Source: Kocuria sp. cx-455 (GTDB lineage Bacteria; Actinomycetota; Actinomycetes; Actinomycetales; Micrococcaceae). From it: 64,000 nt of DNA. Under the pieces are notes generated by a model. That model worked only from the letters and a program-made list of their open reading frames with translations. It searched no databases and had not been told where the DNA came from. Where the stretch lies: assembly GCF_014698015.1 (NCBI RefSeq), contig NZ_JACXBS010000002.1:62001-126000 (forward strand). Reading direction: 5' to 3'. Both the position numbers and the translations under genes were made by a program. Shown here piece after piece: positions 54,226 to 63,121 of the stretch; the first letter of the stretch is position 1, and every line of letters begins with the position of its first letter.

Positions 54226-54495
54226 ATGTCGCAGAACGCGGACGAGAACCTCGGCAACGAGCCCATTGACTCCCGTGAGGAAACGGGCGAGACCATTGGT
54301 GCAACAGGCGACGCCCAGAACCCCGACCTGGAGAAGGATCCGGAGGACTGGGTGAGTGGCAACGACCCCATGACCGAATCCCAGAAGTCTTATCTGGACA
54401 CCCTGGCCAGGCGCGCCGGCGAGGAACTGCCCGCGAACCTGACCAAAGCGGAAGCTTCGGAGCACATCGACCGGCTGCGCGGTTCCGGATCCTGA
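54226..54495 (+). CDS. DUF3072 domain protein
   Basis: An 89-residue acidic protein. NDPMTESQKSYLDTLARRAGEE and NLTKAEASEHIDRL form the DUF3072 helical domain; the N-terminal half is disordered (EETGETIGATGDAQN). ATG 54226 has AAGGAG 6 bases upstream. Function unknown. It stands alone behind a palindrome. Confidence 0.85.
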   Translation: MSQNADENLGNEPIDSREETGETIGATGDAQNPDLEKDPEDWVSGNDPMTESQKSYLDTLARRAGEELPANLTKAEASEHIDRLRGSGS

Positions 54496-54552
54496 CCCGT
54501 TGCATTGCAACGGACTTGGGCGGTGGGGTGGCGTGACCAGTAGATTGGGCAG

Positions 54553-55374
54553 GTGACTGACACGCACCCAATCTCCGTTCATTCCGTTGAAACCGGCCAC
54601 GGCGACCACCGCGTCGTGTTCCTCCATGGCCTCTTCGGCAGGGGCAAAAATTTCAGCATGATCGCCAAGGGTCTGCAGCCGGAATTCCGAAGCCTGCTGG
54701 TGGACCTGCCGAATCACGGGCAGTCCCAGTGGACCGAGGAACTCAACTACCTGGAACTTGCCGATCGTGTGGCGGAGCATCTCGCGAGGGGATTCGCCGC
54801 GAACGGCCCCGTGGACGTGGTCGGGCACTCAATGGGCGGCAAGGTGGCCATGGTGCTCGCCCTGCGCCACCCGGAACTGGTGCGCAAGCTCGTGGTCATC
54901 GACATCTCACCCGTGGGATCAGGGTCCGGCCGCAGCGAATTCCACCATCTCCTGGACGCACTCGCCGCGGTGGACATCGAGGCCGCTCAACGCCGCTCGG
55001 ACGTGGATGTTGCCCTCAAGGACCCCATCCCCGAGGCCGGTGTGCGCGGGTTCCTGCTGCAGAATCTGAAGAACCACGGCGGTACCCTGCGCTGGCAGCC
55101 CAACCTGGGCCTGCTGCGCTCGGAGCTGGAAACCATCATGAGTTTCCCCGACATCGAAACCGAGCTCCACAAGGCGCAGTTCCCCGGCCGGGTGCTGTGG
55201 ATCGCGGGTGAGAACTCCAACTACGTCAAGGACGAGGACGAGCCCGTGATGCGCTCGTTGTTCCCCAGCACCATTCGTCTGAAGGTGCGCGGGGCCAGTC
55301 ACTGGGTGCATTCGGACCGCCCGCAGGAAGTCATCAACGCGCTGCGGACGTTCTTGCTGTCCGAACGGGGGTAG
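54553..55374 (+). CDS. alpha/beta hydrolase, YbfF-like esterase
   Basis: A 273-residue hydrolase. VFLHGLFGRGKNF is the oxyanion-hole strand, VVGHSMGGKVAM the nucleophile elbow (Ser), and ASHWVHSDRP the catalytic His. The organisation matches YbfF-type acyl-CoA or short-chain esterases. GTG 54553 is the first in-frame start with homology. It stands between the DUF3072 and TspO-like genes. Confidence 0.9.
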   Translation: MTDTHPISVHSVETGHGDHRVVFLHGLFGRGKNFSMIAKGLQPEFRSLLVDLPNHGQSQWTEELNYLELADRVAEHLARGFAANGPVDVVGHSMGGKVAMVLALRHPELVRKLVVIDISPVGSGSGRSEFHHLLDALAAVDIEAAQRRSDVDVALKDPIPEAGVRGFLLQNLKNHGGTLRWQPNLGLLRSELETIMSFPDIETELHKAQFPGRVLWIAGENSNYVKDEDEPVMRSLFPSTIRLKVRGASHWVHSDRPQEVINALRTFLLSERG

Positions 55375-55512
55375 CCCGGGCTCGCCTCGCGAGTGCGTCC
55401 CGCCCGCGCGTGGTTGTCGGCTGAGGGTATGAACCCACGTCACCGAGGCCTGTTAATCAGTTGTCCGATGGTTTCTTCGTTACCGTGATCGGACGCTATC
55501 CGAAGGAGAGTC

Positions 55513-56322
55513 ATGGGGACCGACCTGGCCCGCCGGTTAGTCGTTACCGCCGCCGAAATCTTCTGCATTGTCGGCACGCTCGTGGGAACGGGGGTGATCG
55601 GCACACGGGTTGCGGAGTCCTCCGGTGGCGCGCTCTCCGCGGACGCCACCCTCATCGCCCCGCTCGGAACGGCATTCTCGATCTGGTCTGTGATCTACCT
55701 CGGACTCTTCGCGTACACCGTGTGGCAGTGGCTGCCTCGGGCTGCCACCACCGCACGCGAACGCCGGATCGGCTGGCTCGCGGGTATCACCATGATCCTC
55801 AACGCCGCGTGGTTGCTGGTCACCCAGGTTGACTGGATCTGGGTCAGCGTCCTGGTCATCGTGGCGCTCGCCGTCACGCTTGGCCTCCTGGTCAAGCGGT
55901 TGCGTGAGAATCCGGGCACGACGCCGCTCGGCAAGCTTGTCGTGGACGGCACCTTTGGCCTGTACCTCGGTTGGGTCACCGCGGCCACGTGCGCCAATAT
56001 CGCCGCCGCGGGATCCGCAATGGGCTGGGGCTCCGGCGGATCCACCGACGAATGGATCGCCATTGCCGTGCTGGCCGTAGCGGTTGGGCTGTCCGCCGTC
56101 TACGTGGCCGCATTCGGACCCCGGTTCGCGGTGGCCGCCGGTATCGCGTGGGCCCTGGCATGGATCAGCGTGGGTCGGCTCACCGACGAACCGGCTTCGC
56201 AACCCGTCGGTATCGCAGCAGCCGTCCTGGCCGCGGCTGTGCTGATCATCTGGGCGGTGGGACGAGTGCGGTCCAGTCGTGCGGCCCGCGGCGATCGCAG
56301 CGCGCAACGCCAGCCCACATAA
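55513..56322 (+). CDS. TspO-like tryptophan-rich membrane protein
   Basis: A 269-residue protein with seven or eight hydrophobic segments. PLGTAFSIWSVIYLGLFAYTVWQWLP and ILNAAWLLVTQVDWIW resemble TspO/MBR-related proteins, which bind tetrapyrroles or sterols, but it is longer than classical TspO (about 160). ATG 55513 has GAAGGAG upstream. Function unknown. Confidence 0.75.
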   Translation: MGTDLARRLVVTAAEIFCIVGTLVGTGVIGTRVAESSGGALSADATLIAPLGTAFSIWSVIYLGLFAYTVWQWLPRAATTARERRIGWLAGITMILNAAWLLVTQVDWIWVSVLVIVALAVTLGLLVKRLRENPGTTPLGKLVVDGTFGLYLGWVTAATCANIAAAGSAMGWGSGGSTDEWIAIAVLAVAVGLSAVYVAAFGPRFAVAAGIAWALAWISVGRLTDEPASQPVGIAAAVLAAAVLIIWAVGRVRSSRAARGDRSAQRQPT

Positions 56323-56395
56323 TCCTGAGGATCGAAGGCACGGGGGCGCACGATCCGGGTGCGGTCAACGCTGGGGACCGCGTACATTCGGTGGG

Positions 56396-57292
56396 GTGAC
56401 CAACCGCACGTCTCATTCCCACCCGCCGACGGCGCCGGGGTCCCCCGCAGCCGGAGTCACCCTAGTGGTTGCGGCCGCGCTCGTGACCCAAACCGGTGCG
56501 GCCATTGCCTATCAAATCTTTGACCGAGTGGGTGCTCAGGGCGCAGTCTTCCTGCGATTGCTCATCTCATCCCTGCTCCTGTGGGTTGTGTTCCGCCCCT
56601 CGATTCGGTCGATCACCAGCAAGAACCTGCCGGTCATCCTGGGGTTCGGGCTGAGTCTCGGCGCCATGAACATGTGCATCTATCAGGCCATTGCCCGGTT
56701 GCCGCTGGGCGTCGCGGTGACCATCGAACTGCTCGGGCCGCTGGTCCTGTCGGTCGTGTTGTCACGGAAGCTGAGTGGTTTGCTGTGGGCCGGTCTCGCC
56801 CTCGCAGGGGTTCTTCTGCTCAGCGGGGTCGGACCCAGCACCGACGGTCTGGACCCGGTAGGGGTGGCATTCGCGCTGGCGGCCGCGAGCATGTGGACGC
56901 TGTACATCTTGATGTCTCGACAAGCTGGGCGGGAGTTTCCTGGGACCCAAGGTCTCGCGCTCGCCATGGTGGTGGGAGCCTTACTGGCCGCGCCCTTCGG
57001 CGTGGCCAGCGGCGGCGTGGACCTCCTGGACCCGTGGGTCCTGCTGATCGGCGCACTGATCGCCGTGATGTCCTCGGCGGTGCCTTATGCGCTGGAGCTC
57101 GCGTCGTTGCGATTACTCGCCGCGGAGACGTTCGCCATTCTGGTCAGTCTCGCTCCCGCGATAGCGGCACTCGTGGGGTGGGTCATCCTGGGGCAGGCCC
57201 TTGATGTTCCAAAAATAGTGGGCATCGGACTGGTAATTCTTGCCAGCGCTGCCGCGGTGAGGTCGGCTCAGAGAGGCTCCGGCAGACGGTAG
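56396..57292 (+). CDS. EamA-family transporter (RhtA-like)
   Basis: A 298-residue protein with ten membrane helices in two EamA repeats. VGAQGAVFLRLLISSLLLW and TIELLGPLVLSVVLSRKLSG mark repeat one; AVPYALELASLRLLAAETF marks repeat two. The family exports amino acids or metabolites such as threonine and homoserine. GTG 56396 is chosen since the longer frame runs through the TspO-like gene. Confidence 0.9.
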   Translation: MTNRTSHSHPPTAPGSPAAGVTLVVAAALVTQTGAAIAYQIFDRVGAQGAVFLRLLISSLLLWVVFRPSIRSITSKNLPVILGFGLSLGAMNMCIYQAIARLPLGVAVTIELLGPLVLSVVLSRKLSGLLWAGLALAGVLLLSGVGPSTDGLDPVGVAFALAAASMWTLYILMSRQAGREFPGTQGLALAMVVGALLAAPFGVASGGVDLLDPWVLLIGALIAVMSSAVPYALELASLRLLAAETFAILVSLAPAIAALVGWVILGQALDVPKIVGIGLVILASAAAVRSAQRGSGRR

Positions 57293-57321
57293 TCGATGAG
57301 ACTCGGAGATAATCTGGCCCC

Positions 57322-57897
57322 ATGGGATTTTCTCGCGCAGAACTCGATGCTTTTCGCGATCGCACTGTGCCGGACCTGCTGCCCGATCCGTTGAATCTCC
57401 TGTTCGTGGGCATCAACCCCAGCTTGTGGACCGCGGCCACGGGCGCGCACTTCGCGCGGCCCGGAAACCGGTTTTACCCCGCCCTGCATCGAGCTGGCAT
57501 CACGGACATTCTCATTGACGCGCGAGACGGATACTCGGAATCAGACCTGGCAGAGCTGACGAGCAAAGGTATTGGTAACAGCAACATCTGCCCACGCGCG
57601 ACAGCTCGCGCGGAGGAGCTGTCGCGCGAGGAATTATTGGCCGGGGCGGATCGGCTGAATCGGCTGGTGACCCAACGGCAACCGACAGTGGTGGCCGTCC
57701 TGGGGATCACGGCGTATCGGGCCGCCTTCAAGATTCCGAAAGCCCAGCTCGGTCAGCAGAAATCCCCGTGGCCCGGAGTGCACCTCTGGGTGGCGCCGAA
57801 TCCCAGCGGTCTCAATGCCCACGCGAGTGTCGACGATCTGGCGGCCGCGTATCGAGAGATCGCGGAAGCAGCGGGAATGGTTGTCAAACAACCTTGA
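57322..57897 (+). CDS. mug: G/U mismatch-specific DNA glycosylase
   Basis: A 191-residue uracil-DNA glycosylase family 2 enzyme. LLFVGINPSLWTAATGAHFA has the catalytic Asn in GINPSL, PGNRFYPALHRAG is the conserved base-pocket loop and PNPSGLNAHASVDDLA is the intercalation motif. It removes uracil and ethenocytosine from mismatches. The ATG follows the EamA gene by 30 bases. Confidence 0.95.
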   Translation: MGFSRAELDAFRDRTVPDLLPDPLNLLFVGINPSLWTAATGAHFARPGNRFYPALHRAGITDILIDARDGYSESDLAELTSKGIGNSNICPRATARAEELSREELLAGADRLNRLVTQRQPTVVAVLGITAYRAAFKIPKAQLGQQKSPWPGVHLWVAPNPSGLNAHASVDDLAAAYREIAEAAGMVVKQP

Positions 57898-57906
57898 CAC
57901 CCAGCA

Positions 57907-57941
57907 GTAAAGTTTGCTTGACTTGGTCAAGTGCGCTTTAC
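57907..57941. promoter_or_regulatory. 35-bp bipartite dyad operator/promoter
   Basis: GTAAAG-N4-CTTGAC-N3-GTCAAG-N4-CTTTAC is perfectly symmetrical. TTGACT within it can serve as a -35. It lies 42 bases before a membrane protein/HTH pair and is the likely binding site of that HTH protein. Confidence 0.65.
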
Positions 57942-57983
57942 ATGTCCGCCAGGGTCGTAGGGGCCCGGATCAAGGGAGTCATC

Positions 57984-58424
57984 ATGGCAACAGCAACCCG
58001 GTCTCGGACCGGTGGAAAAGCTCCGCTTTCGGCATACGTGCTGAGCGTCCTCATGGCACTCGTGCTCGCGTCCCTCGTGGGAGCCATTGCCTCGGTGTTC
58101 TACGACGAGAACAGAGTGCTCGGGTTCGTGATTTTTGCGGCCTGCAGCGTGGGCACATTTTTTGTCCTGGGTTGGGTCCTGTTCGTTTCCACGTACACCG
58201 TGGCGGAGGACCTGCATGCGGAGGACAACATTGAGCGCCGTTGGTACGGCAAAGCTACATCCGGCGCGTTCCACGACATACTCACAACGGGCGGTATTGC
58301 GCTCGTTGTCTTGTCAATCACCGGCATCGAAATCAGCGGCGTGAGCGTATTGCTACTCCTCCTGATTCTGGCGATGATCAGTTGTGCCGTGCGCTTCTGG
58401 GCGGCTCGGAGGCGGGACTCCTAG
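57984..58424 (+). CDS. DUF2178-like membrane protein
   Basis: A 146-residue protein with four hydrophobic helices (LSVLMALVLASLVGAIASVF, LGFVIFAACSVGTFFVLGW, IALVVLSITGI, VSVLLLLLILAMISCAV). ERRWYGKATSGAFHD lies in the central loop. It resembles the small membrane proteins commonly paired with a YgzD-type HTH regulator. ATG 57984 has GGGAG upstream. Its TAG overlaps the regulator's GTG. Confidence 0.75.
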   Translation: MATATRSRTGGKAPLSAYVLSVLMALVLASLVGAIASVFYDENRVLGFVIFAACSVGTFFVLGWVLFVSTYTVAEDLHAEDNIERRWYGKATSGAFHDILTTGGIALVVLSITGIEISGVSVLLLLLILAMISCAVRFWAARRRDS

Positions 58425-58645
58425 TGGATAACACCATGGCAGAGCGGCGCGGGGAACGTTCGTGGTCGCAGGCGCATCTGGCGAAATTGTTGGGGGTGTC
58501 TCGACAAACGGTGATCTCCATCGAACGAGGTCGGTTCGATCCCAGCCTGCCATTGGCCTTCCGAATCGCCGAGGTCTTCGAGTGCCGCATCGAGGATTTG
58601 TTCACACCGCAGGAAACGCCGGTGTCCGATTCCGACAAGAGCTGA
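58424..58645 (+). CDS. small XRE-family regulator (YgzD-like)
   Basis: A 73-residue helix-turn-helix protein: WSQAHLAKLLGVSRQTVISIERGRF then the YgzD tail FRIAEVFECRIEDLFTP. GTG 58424 shares one base with the preceding stop, so it is translated with the membrane protein. It probably represses both genes through the dyad at 57907. Confidence 0.88.
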   Translation: MDNTMAERRGERSWSQAHLAKLLGVSRQTVISIERGRFDPSLPLAFRIAEVFECRIEDLFTPQETPVSDSDKS

Positions 58646-58722
58646 CCTGAGCCATTCCGGCAGGGTCGGGTGACTCGTCCGCTCCCGATCGCTGGGCCCA
58701 GTAGGCACTCGTGCAGCACCTG

Positions 58723-60054
58723 TCAGGCAAGAACCCGAAAACCGATCTCCGACAGGCTGCTCACCGTCCCGCCGCGGGCGAACTCCGCCCACTGGGCTCG
58801 CAGCAACCGGCCCCGTTCCTGCATGTCGTTGAGACTCAGACCCAGTGCACTGGGCGCACCTTCCCACGCGCTCGACGGGAAGAGCAACGGGAGTTCCGCA
58901 ATGTGGGCCGCATTCAACGGGTGCTCCTCATTGCCGTAGGACAAGACGTACCCCGTGACGTGGCCACCGGCCGCCGCGTGTCGGGCGGCGAAGGCTTTGG
59001 CTCCCGTTCCGTAAATCCGCTTGGTCAGGGGCCGGACCACCAGCTGTTCCAGGGCAGGGTCCCGCTTGGGCTTTTCCAGCCGTTTGAGCAGCACGGGAAC
59101 GGCGGCGGCGAACAATGCGACCTCGCGGGTCGTGTAGCCCACCAGCACCTCGACCTTCGGGGCGACCTCGCGCCACGCCGCGTCCAGTTCCTTTTCGGCG
59201 GGCAGCGGCGGATGTCCGTACTGCACGCCGAAGGGCATTTGGCCCTTCAACCCGAAGCGCGATGCTGCCTTCTCCGCCGTTGACTGGGCGGAGGTCACTT
59301 CCTCCCAATGGGCATCGGGTGCCAAGCCGCTCACGGTGCGTGACATGACCGCGTTCATCTTGCTGCGGCTTTTCATGAGTCCGAACGGCGCGCTTTGCAC
59401 GATGGCGCGTCGGAACAGGCCGCGGGTGCCCTCGGAAATCATGAGGTGGGCGGCGGCGTCGCCACCCGCGGACTGGCCGAAAATGGTGACGTTGGCGGCG
59501 TCGCCACCGAAGGCCGAAATATTGCGGTGCACCCACCGCAGCGCCTCGATCTGATCGAGCAAACCCAGATTGGCGGGACTGGTCCGGCCGTCACCCAGGT
59601 AGCCGAACAAGCCCAGGCGGTAGGTCACGTTGACCACCGCCACGTTCTGCTCGGCGACCAGCGTGCTCGGGTCGTAGAACGGCGCGTCACCGGCGCCGGA
59701 CACGTACGAACCCCCGTGAATCCACACCATGACGGGCAATTCGGCGTCCGGTGCGGTGCCCGCGGGCACGGTGACCGACACGCGCATGCAGTCCTCGTCC
59801 ACGGGGAGCTTGCCGATACTGCTGCCCACCGCGTTATCGAGCAGGGGCACGGGCGCCTGGGGGCAGGCCGGGGACCACGAGGTCGCCCGGATCGGTTCAT
59901 GCGCATCACTCACTGGCCTTGGCGTTTCCAACCGGGCGGCACGCGCGTAGCGGATGCCGGTGGCGCGATCCACGGGGCCGTCGTGCCAGCCGACCACCGT
60001 GCCTGCGGGTGCGTGCCAGATCGGCTGGTCGTGCATTGCGGCCTCAGTCATCAT
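58723..60054 (-). CDS. carboxylesterase family (type B) hydrolase
   Basis: A 443-residue esterase of the cholinesterase/para-nitrobenzyl-esterase group. MVWIHGGSYVSGAGDAP has the oxyanion hole, VTIFGQSAGGDAAAHLM the nucleophile (GQSAGG) and GYVLSYGNEEHPLNAAHIAEL carries the late His segment. No signal peptide, so it is cytoplasmic. It starts right behind AGGTGG, 4 bases downstream of the GNAT gene's stop on the same strand. Confidence 0.92.
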   Translation of the reverse strand: MMTEAAMHDQPIWHAPAGTVVGWHDGPVDRATGIRYARAARLETPRPVSDAHEPIRATSWSPACPQAPVPLLDNAVGSSIGKLPVDEDCMRVSVTVPAGTAPDAELPVMVWIHGGSYVSGAGDAPFYDPSTLVAEQNVAVVNVTYRLGLFGYLGDGRTSPANLGLLDQIEALRWVHRNISAFGGDAANVTIFGQSAGGDAAAHLMISEGTRGLFRRAIVQSAPFGLMKSRSKMNAVMSRTVSGLAPDAHWEEVTSAQSTAEKAASRFGLKGQMPFGVQYGHPPLPAEKELDAAWREVAPKVEVLVGYTTREVALFAAAVPVLLKRLEKPKRDPALEQLVVRPLTKRIYGTGAKAFAARHAAAGGHVTGYVLSYGNEEHPLNAAHIAELPLLFPSSAWEGAPSALGLSLNDMQERGRLLRAQWAEFARGGTVSSLSEIGFRVLA

Positions 60055-60058
60055 CCAC

Positions 60059-60499
60059 CTATCGTTCGAGCAATCGACTCATCCCCACGTTGCGAGGCGA
60101 TCTGTCCTTGAATCCATGACGTTGGTACAGGCTGCGCCCGGGCGGGTCGGCCATGAGGCTGACGAATGCGTTGGGCGGAGCATCCTGGCGAATCCTATCC
60201 AGCAGCCACGTGAGGATCGTGTCACCGAGTCCTCGGCGCTGGTGGTCCGGTAAGACCGCCATGTCGATGATGTGGAAATACCAACCGCCGTCACCGATGA
60301 CTCGCCCCATGGCAACGGTTTCTCCGGTCGGCCCGTGAAGGATGTGCGCCGCAGCCCAGGCGCCGTTGATTCCGGCCATTGCCTGCTGGTGCGTCTTGGG
60401 ACTCATGCCCGAGGCCTCGCGCAGGTGCACATACGACGCCACACTGGGCGGGCCCACTCTCAGCACATAGCCGTTCGGCAAACTCACCATGGACACCAT
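60059..60499 (-). CDS. GNAT-family N-acetyltransferase
   Basis: A 146-residue acetyltransferase. MAVLPDHQRRGLGDTILTWLLD is the acetyl-CoA motif, and LYQRHGFKDRSPRNVGMSRL the typical C-terminus. The start is uncertain: ATG 60499 and ATG 60490 are equally weak in ribosome-binding sequence. It sits in an operon upstream of the carboxylesterase gene. Confidence 0.88.
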   Translation of the reverse strand: MVSMVSLPNGYVLRVGPPSVASYVHLREASGMSPKTHQQAMAGINGAWAAAHILHGPTGETVAMGRVIGDGGWYFHIIDMAVLPDHQRRGLGDTILTWLLDRIRQDAPPNAFVSLMADPPGRSLYQRHGFKDRSPRNVGMSRLLER

Positions 60500-60526
60500 T
60501 GTGAACCGGCCACCCGGGGATGTGCA

Positions 60527-60590
60527 CACGGTACGACGTCGCCTCGGTGACCTTGGCCGGCTCAGGTCACCGCGGCGACGTCGTACCGTG
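60527..60590. terminator. large two-part stem-loop
   Basis: CACGGTACGACGTCGCC pairs with GGCGACGTCGTACCGTG (17 bp), and inside it GGTGACC pairs with GGTCACC (7 bp), with a 12-base loop. It lies between phoD and the GNAT gene on the minus strand and probably ends phoD transcription. Exceptionally stable but no T tract. Confidence 0.7.
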
Positions 60591-60595
60591 CGGGT

Positions 60596-62221
60596 TCAGT
60601 GCTCCGGTGTGAAGGTGCGCTGGTAGACCGCGCGCCCGTTGGCATTGATGAGCTGCACGGTGAACTCCCCGCCGTCCTCAGCGATGGACACGTGCCCGAA
60701 GTATTGGTGGTCACCGTTGCGGGGCGAGGCCAGGGCGGGGCCGGCCTGTTGGAAGTCCACGCGAGGTCCGAACGTGCCATCGAGTTTGTTGGGGCCGAAG
60801 GCACCCGCGTTGATGGGGCCGGCCACGAACTCCCAGAACGGTTTGAAGTCCTTGAACGCCGCGCGCTCGGGGGAGTAGTGGTGGGCGGCGCAATAATGGA
60901 CGTCGCCGGTCAGGAAGACCACGTTCTTGATGTCGTGGTCCTTGATGGCCTTCAAGATCCGGGCCAGCTGCAGTTCGCGGCCCAGCGGTGCCCCGTGATC
61001 GGCGTTGGAAATGGACTCCTGGTCCTTACCGTCCGGCACGATCAGGCCCAGCGGTAGGTCATTGCCGATGACCTTCCACATGGCACGCGAACGCCGCAGT
61101 TCGCGGATCAGCCAGCGGGTCTGTTCCTCGCCCAGGATGTCGGTCTCGTGGGTTTCCTGACCCGGGGTGTTCTCGCCCTTGAATGTGCGCATGTCCAGGG
61201 CGAGCACATCGAGGTGGTCGCCGCGTTCGACCTTGCGGTAGATGCGGGCCGGCTCGAATCCCGTGCCGTGGGACAGCGCACGGGAATCAGCGATGGGCAT
61301 GTACTCCTGCCACGCCTGGCGGCCACGAGCGGCCAGGGTGTCGACGTCGCGCACCTGGGTGTAGCGCTCGTCCTCGAGGATCTCGCCGGGCCATCAGTTG
61401 TTGGTGGTCTCGTGATCGTCCCACTGCGCAATCACGGGGACCTCCGCGTACATGGCCCGCAGGTTCTTGTCCAACATGTTGTACCGGTGCCGGCCGCGGA
61501 ACTCATGGAGCGTCTCGGCGACCTTGGAAACCTCTTCGGTGACCAGGTTGCGCCACAGGGGTTCGTTCGCAACCTCCAGGGTCTTCTCGATGGGATTGTC
61601 CGCGTAGACGGTGTCGCCGGAGTGCAGGAAGAAGTCCGGTTTGGTCGCGTGCATGGCGGCGTAGCCACGCATCCCGCCGATGTCCTCGTTGATGCCGTAG
61701 CCCTGTCCCGCGGTGTCCGCGGTCCATACGAAGGACTGTGGCGCGGAGGTCTTCGGCCCGAAACGCTGACCCGGAGCAGTGGTGAAACTGCCCGTGGCGC
61801 GCTCACCCATCCGGCCCCGTTCGTCCTCGAACGCGTAGGTGACCTTGAACCGGGTTCCGGAGGGTAGCTTGCCCGCAAAGATCTTGGCCGTGTGATCGGA
61901 CTCGGGGGCGGCCCACCCCGAGGTCAGACGAAGACCGCGGGCGAAGCGCCCGCGCAATGGGGCGCCGTCGGCGGAGACCGCCTGGAGCGTGGCATGCAAG
62001 CGGCCCGTGCCGGAGGAACGGGCCCACAGCACCGCAGAGTTGGACGAGACGTCACCGGAGGCGACGCCGCTGGGCAAAGTCAGGCGCTTGCTGACCAGCC
62101 CCGGGGTGTGGCGGTCACCGCGGTGTGCGACCGCGCTACCGGGAACGGCGATGAGGGCCGCGCCGGCCAGGCCACCGGAGATGAGTTGACGACGGTTGAT
62201 GGGCGCATTGTTGGTAGTCAT
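60596..62221 (-). pseudogene. phoD: alkaline phosphatase D family protein, split by in-frame TGA at codon 276
   Basis: A PhoD-type phosphatase/phosphodiesterase, 541 codons. The Tat signal NRRQLISGGLAGAALIAVPG predicts export with folded metal cofactor. LTLPSGVASGDV, FLHSGDTVYADNP and VIAQWDDHETTNN follow. TGA at 61394-61396 stands exactly where the family has Trp (NNWYPGE); reading on in frame gives WPGEILEDERY and a normal second half with VFLTGDVHYCAAHHY. The change TGG to TGA is one base. It could be a nonsense mutation, an error in the read or a recoded codon. ATG 62221 is preferred over an earlier frame start. Confidence 0.88.
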
Positions 62222-62348
62222 GGGCTCATGGTGGCGGCCCCGAGTGACATGCAACTTGCGGGTACCTGAACAGCAATCGCGCTGGCTTCGTCCTCGTTGC
62301 GGGAGTAGTTCTAGGCTGTACGGGGTAAGAGTTCATGCGGAAAGTAGG

Positions 62349-63110
62349 GTGCAGTCGGTGGAGATCGACCCCAGGGCAGTATTCGACGTGGTGGATCTGC
62401 TGGGCGTGATCACCAATGGGATTCTGGGTGGCGTGGTGGCCCGGCACCTGAAAATGGACCTGGTGGGGTTCGTGATCCTGGCCATTGTGTCCGGCCTTGG
62501 CGGGGGCATGCTGCGCGACACCCTGCTGCAACAGGGTTTCCCGGTGGCTCTGACCAATCCCGCCTACCTGACCACCGCTCTGGCCGGCGCGCTGATCGCC
62601 TACCTGCTGCCGTTGGAACAGCGGTGGACGCAGCGCGGGTTGTTCTTCGCCGACACGCTCTCGGTCGGTTGTTGGGCCGCCACCGGAACCATCAAGGGTA
62701 TGGCCGCCGGGCTGGGCTGGATGCCTTCCATTTTGTTGGGCGTGGTCACCGCCGTGGGCGGTGGAATGATTCGCGACATTGCCGTGGGGCGGGTGCCCGC
62801 AATCTTTGGCGGCAACACGTTGTACGCGACCAGCGCCTTGATCGCCAGTGCGGAAATGTTTGTTCTGGCCGAGCTGGGACAGCCCAACATCGGCATGGGC
62901 GGTGCTATTGCCCTCAGTGCCGTGCTCAGCTTGGCGGCTCGGCGGTTTGGCTGGCGGTTGCCAGGCCCGGCGAACCTCAACCCGAAAGCCTTCAAACGAC
63001 TGGCCCGATTGCCTCGCCCCGGAAAGCGTTACCGCAAGAAACACGAACCCGTTCGCGGGAGGACGGACCCAAAGGGTGGGAGTAGCATCGGCCAGGAAGG
63101 CAGCAACTAG
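62349..63110 (+). CDS. trimeric intracellular cation (TRIC) channel family protein
   Basis: A 253-residue protein with seven helices in two UPF0126 repeats: NGILGGVVARHLKMDLVGF with GLGGGMLRDTLL, then ATGTIKGMAAGLGW with AVGGGMIRDIAVGRVP. GGGMxRD in each repeat is the pore motif. It conducts potassium in characterised homologues. A soluble basic C-terminus (RPGKRYRKKHEP) follows. GTG 62349 has GGAAAG nearby; GTG 62358 is an alternative. Confidence 0.88.
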   Translation: MQSVEIDPRAVFDVVDLLGVITNGILGGVVARHLKMDLVGFVILAIVSGLGGGMLRDTLLQQGFPVALTNPAYLTTALAGALIAYLLPLEQRWTQRGLFFADTLSVGCWAATGTIKGMAAGLGWMPSILLGVVTAVGGGMIRDIAVGRVPAIFGGNTLYATSALIASAEMFVLAELGQPNIGMGGAIALSAVLSLAARRFGWRLPGPANLNPKAFKRLARLPRPGKRYRKKHEPVRGRTDPKGGSSIGQEGSN

Positions 63111-63121
63111 GAGGGCACAGC

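Noticed and set aside
61360-61396. SECIS-like palindrome after the TGA in phoD
   Set aside because: The self-complementary TCCTCGAGGA has no loop and the lost residue is Trp, not a redox residue.
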